From the NCBI GenBank assembly GCA_030596305.1, contig JAUVKK010000041.1, positions 1 through 7,392 of the forward strand: a stretch of DNA of 7,392 nucleotides, given 5' to 3'. Below the pieces are notes generated by a model. The model made no database searches. It saw only the letters and a list, made by a program, of their open reading frames with translations, and was not told the origin of the DNA. This stretch comes from Helicobacteraceae bacterium (GTDB taxonomy: Bacteria > Campylobacterota > Campylobacteria > Campylobacterales > Sulfurimonadaceae). Positions 5,891 to 7,392 of this stretch are shown piece after piece. The position numbers were made by a program, and so were the translations under genes. How positions within the stretch are numbered: position 1 is the first letter of the stretch; each line of letters begins with the position of its first letter.

Positions 5891-6789
5891 AAAACAGACT
5901 TCAAGCAGCACTCTGGGGTGCCTTCTATGGAGATGCCTATGCCTTGGGTGCTCATTGGCTCTACGACACCCATCAGATATCCAAGTCAGAATTCGACACC
6001 AAACGTTTTAATGACCCTTTGACGGATTATCATAAAGGTAAAAGTGCCGGAGACTTTACCCATTACGGCGATCAGATGCTCTGGTTGTTAGAGGCGATCG
6101 CAAAAGAAGGTGAGTTTACTGTCCACGGATTCTCGGTGGTGTGGAAAACAAAGATGTCCTCATACGAAGGGTATGTTGATGGTGCATCTAAACACACGAT
6201 GGGTGCACTTGACGAAGGTAAAAACTCACTGGTCTGCGGTTCCAACTCGCGTGACTTGAGTGTGGTTGGGAGAATGATACCGCTAGTCTATGCTTATCAT
6301 AATGACATGGATAAGATGATGGAGTATGTCAAACTGCATACGGTCTTTACCCATATGACAAAGGCACTTGTCGAGAGTGCCGCGTATTTTAATGAATTGA
6401 TCCTGGCTGTCAGTTTAGGTGCTGAGATAGGTCATGCGGTGGAAGAGATCGCCTTGGCGTATTCTGAAAATATTCAAAAATGGGTAGACCAAGGTGTGGC
6501 CAAGGCTGAGACAGAAAGCATTGAAGCCATTAAGGTTTTGGGACAGTCTTGCAGTGTCGAAGGCGGTTTTGCCGCAGTTATCTACCTCTTGGTCCGTTTC
6601 AGTGACTTCCAGGAAGCGATGGAAGCCAATGCTCTCGCCGGCGGTGATTCGGCTGCACGCGGTATGATCGTGGGCGCAGTTCTGGGTGCATATGGCGGTA
6701 TGGAGGCTCTTCCAATTAATTACAAGGGGATGAATAATGCGGATGAGATTGCCAAATATATTGAGATGATCGATGCTAAAGAGTCTTGA
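5887..6789 (+). CDS. ADP-ribosylglycohydrolase / J1-crystallin-like family protein with altered metal-binding motifs
   Basis: The 300-residue, mainly helical protein has the ARH-superfamily opening LWGAFYGDAYALGAHWLYD (9-27), then DFTHYGDQM (56-64), SYEGYVDGASKHTM near 93-106, and GGDSAARGMIVGAVLGAYGG near 252-271. Classical ARH enzymes bind two Mg2+ ions through a TDDT motif near the N-terminus and a DTDT motif near the C-terminus, and cleave ADP-ribose from proteins, nucleotides or O-acetyl-ADP-ribose. Here the corresponding stretches read HYGDQ (Asp62) and GGDSAAR (Asp254), so most metal ligands are replaced. This pattern suits the J1-crystallin branch, whose chemistry is poorly defined. 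The start is ATG 5887 with AAAGG six bases ahead, overlapping the mltF stop as ATGA. No signal peptide is seen, so it is probably cytosolic. The presence of a sirtuin two genes upstream suggests an ADP-ribose-type ligand, but activity is uncertain and a non-catalytic role is possible. Confidence 0.8.
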   Translation: MKNRLQAALWGAFYGDAYALGAHWLYDTHQISKSEFDTKRFNDPLTDYHKGKSAGDFTHYGDQMLWLLEAIAKEGEFTVHGFSVVWKTKMSSYEGYVDGASKHTMGALDEGKNSLVCGSNSRDLSVVGRMIPLVYAYHNDMDKMMEYVKLHTVFTHMTKALVESAAYFNELILAVSLGAEIGHAVEEIALAYSENIQKWVDQGVAKAETESIEAIKVLGQSCSVEGGFAAVIYLLVRFSDFQEAMEANALAGGDSAARGMIVGAVLGAYGGMEALPINYKGMNNADEIAKYIEMIDAKES

Positions 6790-7204
6790 AAAGATCGAAC
6801 TTTTTCTTGCTAAACATCATCTTCTCTCATTAGCCACTTCAGCGGACAATGTACCGCAGTCAGCCAGCCTTTTTTACGCTTATGATGCTGAAAAGGTGGC
6901 CTTTGTTGTCGCCTCAGATACCAAAACAGAGCACATACAGAATGTCCTACGTAATGACACTGTTTCGGGTACAGTCGCACTTGAGACGAATGAGATAGGC
7001 AAGATAGAAGGTATTCAGTTCAGAGCAAAGATGCAGATGATTACTCAAAAAGAGGGTTCTCTCTATTTCAAAGCCTTCCCCTTTGCCAAGGTTATGAACC
7101 CACAGTTGTGGTTGATAAGGTTAGAAGATATAAAGCTGACAGACAACCGTCTGGGTTTTGGTAAAAAGCTCTATTGGCAAAGGGCGGATTCTAAAGAGAG
7201 TTAG
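6773..7204 (+). CDS. YhbP/UPF0306-family protein, PNPOx-like FMN-binding split barrel
   Basis: This small 143-residue soluble protein resembles E. coli YhbP along its whole length: FLAKHHLLSLAT at the N-terminus, SASLFYAYDAEKVAFVVASD with TKTEHIQNV in the middle, GTVALET, IEGIQFRAKM, and the typical ending WLIRLEDIKLTDNRLGFGKKLYW. The fold family (pyridoxamine 5'-phosphate oxidase-like split barrel) usually forms dimers binding FMN, and members reduce or bind flavins, haem or F420-type cofactors. The substrate of YhbP proteins is not established. The start codon ATG 6773 lies 17 bp inside the preceding gene, with only weak GA-rich sequence before it, so translation probably depends on coupling. 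It is the last gene of the block; a 77-bp structured gap follows. A flavin-related redox role would suit the ovothiol context but is inference. Confidence 0.8.
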   Translation: MLKSLEKIELFLAKHHLLSLATSADNVPQSASLFYAYDAEKVAFVVASDTKTEHIQNVLRNDTVSGTVALETNEIGKIEGIQFRAKMQMITQKEGSLYFKAFPFAKVMNPQLWLIRLEDIKLTDNRLGFGKKLYWQRADSKES

Positions 7205-7206
7205 AG

Positions 7207-7212
7207 TAAAAT
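7207..7212 (+). promoter_or_regulatory. Candidate -10 box upstream of the dUTPase gene (TAAAAT)
   Basis: TAAAAT lies in the same 11-mer AGTAAAATAAT (7205-7215) that precedes ovoA, three bases after the yhbP-like stop codon. Transcription would begin near 7219, so the whole hairpin at 7220-7260 would form the 5' end of the dut messenger. No -35 is evident in the upstream coding sequence. Confidence 0.35.
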
Positions 7213-7219
7213 AATAGCT

Positions 7220-7260
7220 CTGTTTTTATAGAAGAGATATCCTCTTTTGTCTAAAAACAG
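7220..7260 (+). terminator. Long imperfect hairpin between the operon and dut; possible terminator or 5' leader structure
   Basis: CTGTTTTTA (7220-7228) and TAAAAACAG (7252-7260) form nine perfect pairs, and the register continues inward with mismatches through AGAGA/TCTTT to a small loop near 7239-7241. An alternative inner hairpin pairs AAGAG (7232-7236) with CTCTT (7242-7246) and is followed by a U-rich TTGT. No long U tract follows the outer stem, so it is not a canonical Rho-independent terminator. It may reduce read-through from the operon, or act as a leader or mRNA-stabilising structure for dut. Confidence 0.4.
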
Positions 7261-7271
7261 TGTAATTACAC
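7260..7271. promoter_or_regulatory. Perfect 12-bp palindrome GTGTAATTACAC just upstream of the dut ribosome site
   Basis: The twelve bases equal their own reverse complement and abut the AGGAG ribosome site at 7272-7276. The position fits a small operator or an element influencing ribosome access. The palindrome shares one base (G7260) with the hairpin upstream. No regulator is identified from the motif. Confidence 0.35.
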
Positions 7272-7281
7272 AGGAGTGATA

Positions 7282-7392
7282 ATGGAAAAAGTATTAGAGA
7301 TGTTGTTGTTACAGCAAGAGTTGAACGATGCGACAAATGGCGAAGGTTGGGAAGCCGGCAAGACAAAAAACGGTAAGATCATCAATTGGAAA
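7282..7392 (+). CDS. dut: Dimeric all-alpha dUTPase (Campylobacter type), 3' truncated by window edge
   Basis: An AGGAG ribosome site (7272-7276) lies 5 nt before ATG 7282, and 37 codons run open to the edge. The visible part, with LLLQQELNDATNGEGWEAG followed by KTKNGKIINWK, matches what I recall of the N-terminus of Campylobacter jejuni dUTPase (LQQKLNDETNGLNWENGYT, then GKLISW). Such enzymes hydrolyse dUTP and dUDP to dUMP and keep uracil out of DNA. They belong to the all-alpha NTP pyrophosphatase (MazG-like) superfamily rather than the trimeric beta-barrel type. The ExxE-type magnesium-binding residues lie beyond the edge, so catalytic integrity cannot be judged. It is probably a separate transcription unit from the ovo block because of the structured 77-bp gap, though read-through is possible. 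Confidence 0.82.
   Translation, partial: MEKVLEMLLLQQELNDATNGEGWEAGKTKNGKIINWK

Noticed and set aside
3744..6789. Sirtuin plus ARH-like protein as an anti-phage or toxin-antitoxin system
   Set aside because: The sirtuin is a short CobB-type deacylase without the extra domains of defence sirtuins. No toxin-like ADP-ribosyltransferase, nuclease or mobile element is nearby, and the neighbours are housekeeping or antioxidant genes.
5887..6789. Canonical ARH3- or DraG-type ADP-ribosylhydrolase call
   Set aside because: The TDDT and DTDT metal motifs are not present as such (HYGDQ and GGDSAAR instead), so a specific enzymatic name would overstate the evidence.

Overview
The window looks like chromosomal DNA of a free-living Campylobacterota (epsilonproteobacterial) species of the Sulfurimonas/Sulfurovum kind. 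This rests on the Campylobacter-type dimeric dUTPase that begins at the right edge, AT-rich -10 boxes of the TATAAT/TAAAAT type without a recognisable -35, and very tight gene packing. The genus is an inference. No tRNA, rRNA, insertion sequence, CRISPR array or prophage gene was seen.

Layout. At the left edge a truncated minus-strand gene encodes the N-terminal half of a PgeF/YfiH (laccase-domain) protein. It diverges from everything else across a 114-bp intergenic region holding both promoters. Rightward from about 439 runs a compact six-gene block: ovoA (ovothiol synthase and methyltransferase), ovoB (PLP-dependent C-S lyase of the MalY/PatB type), a CobB/SIRT5-like sirtuin, mltF (membrane-bound lytic transglycosylase F), an ADP-ribosylglycohydrolase/J1-crystallin-like protein, and a YhbP/UPF0306 FMN-binding split-barrel protein. 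Five of the six genes overlap a neighbour or follow within 20 bp, so co-transcription and translational coupling are likely. A 77-bp gap with a long imperfect hairpin and a 12-bp palindrome separates this block from the 5' end of a dimeric dUTPase gene.

How the genes may work together. OvoA joins cysteine and histidine with O2 to give 5-histidylcysteine sulfoxide. OvoB cleaves this to 5-thiohistidine, and the OvoA C-terminal domain N-methylates the product to ovothiol A. The two adjacent genes therefore form a complete ovothiol pathway. The downstream sirtuin consumes NAD+ and releases O-acyl-ADP-ribose. The ARH-like protein belongs to a superfamily that cleaves ADP-ribose conjugates but has altered metal motifs, and the YhbP-like protein is a likely flavoprotein. 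A redox/NAD stress theme is plausible but inferred. MltF, a cell-wall enzyme, sits between them with no obvious link.

The most interesting points are the ovothiol operon with its sirtuin and ARH-like partners, the degenerate ARH metal sites, a possibly leaderless pgeF transcript, and the structured dut upstream region. No wholly new system is claimed.
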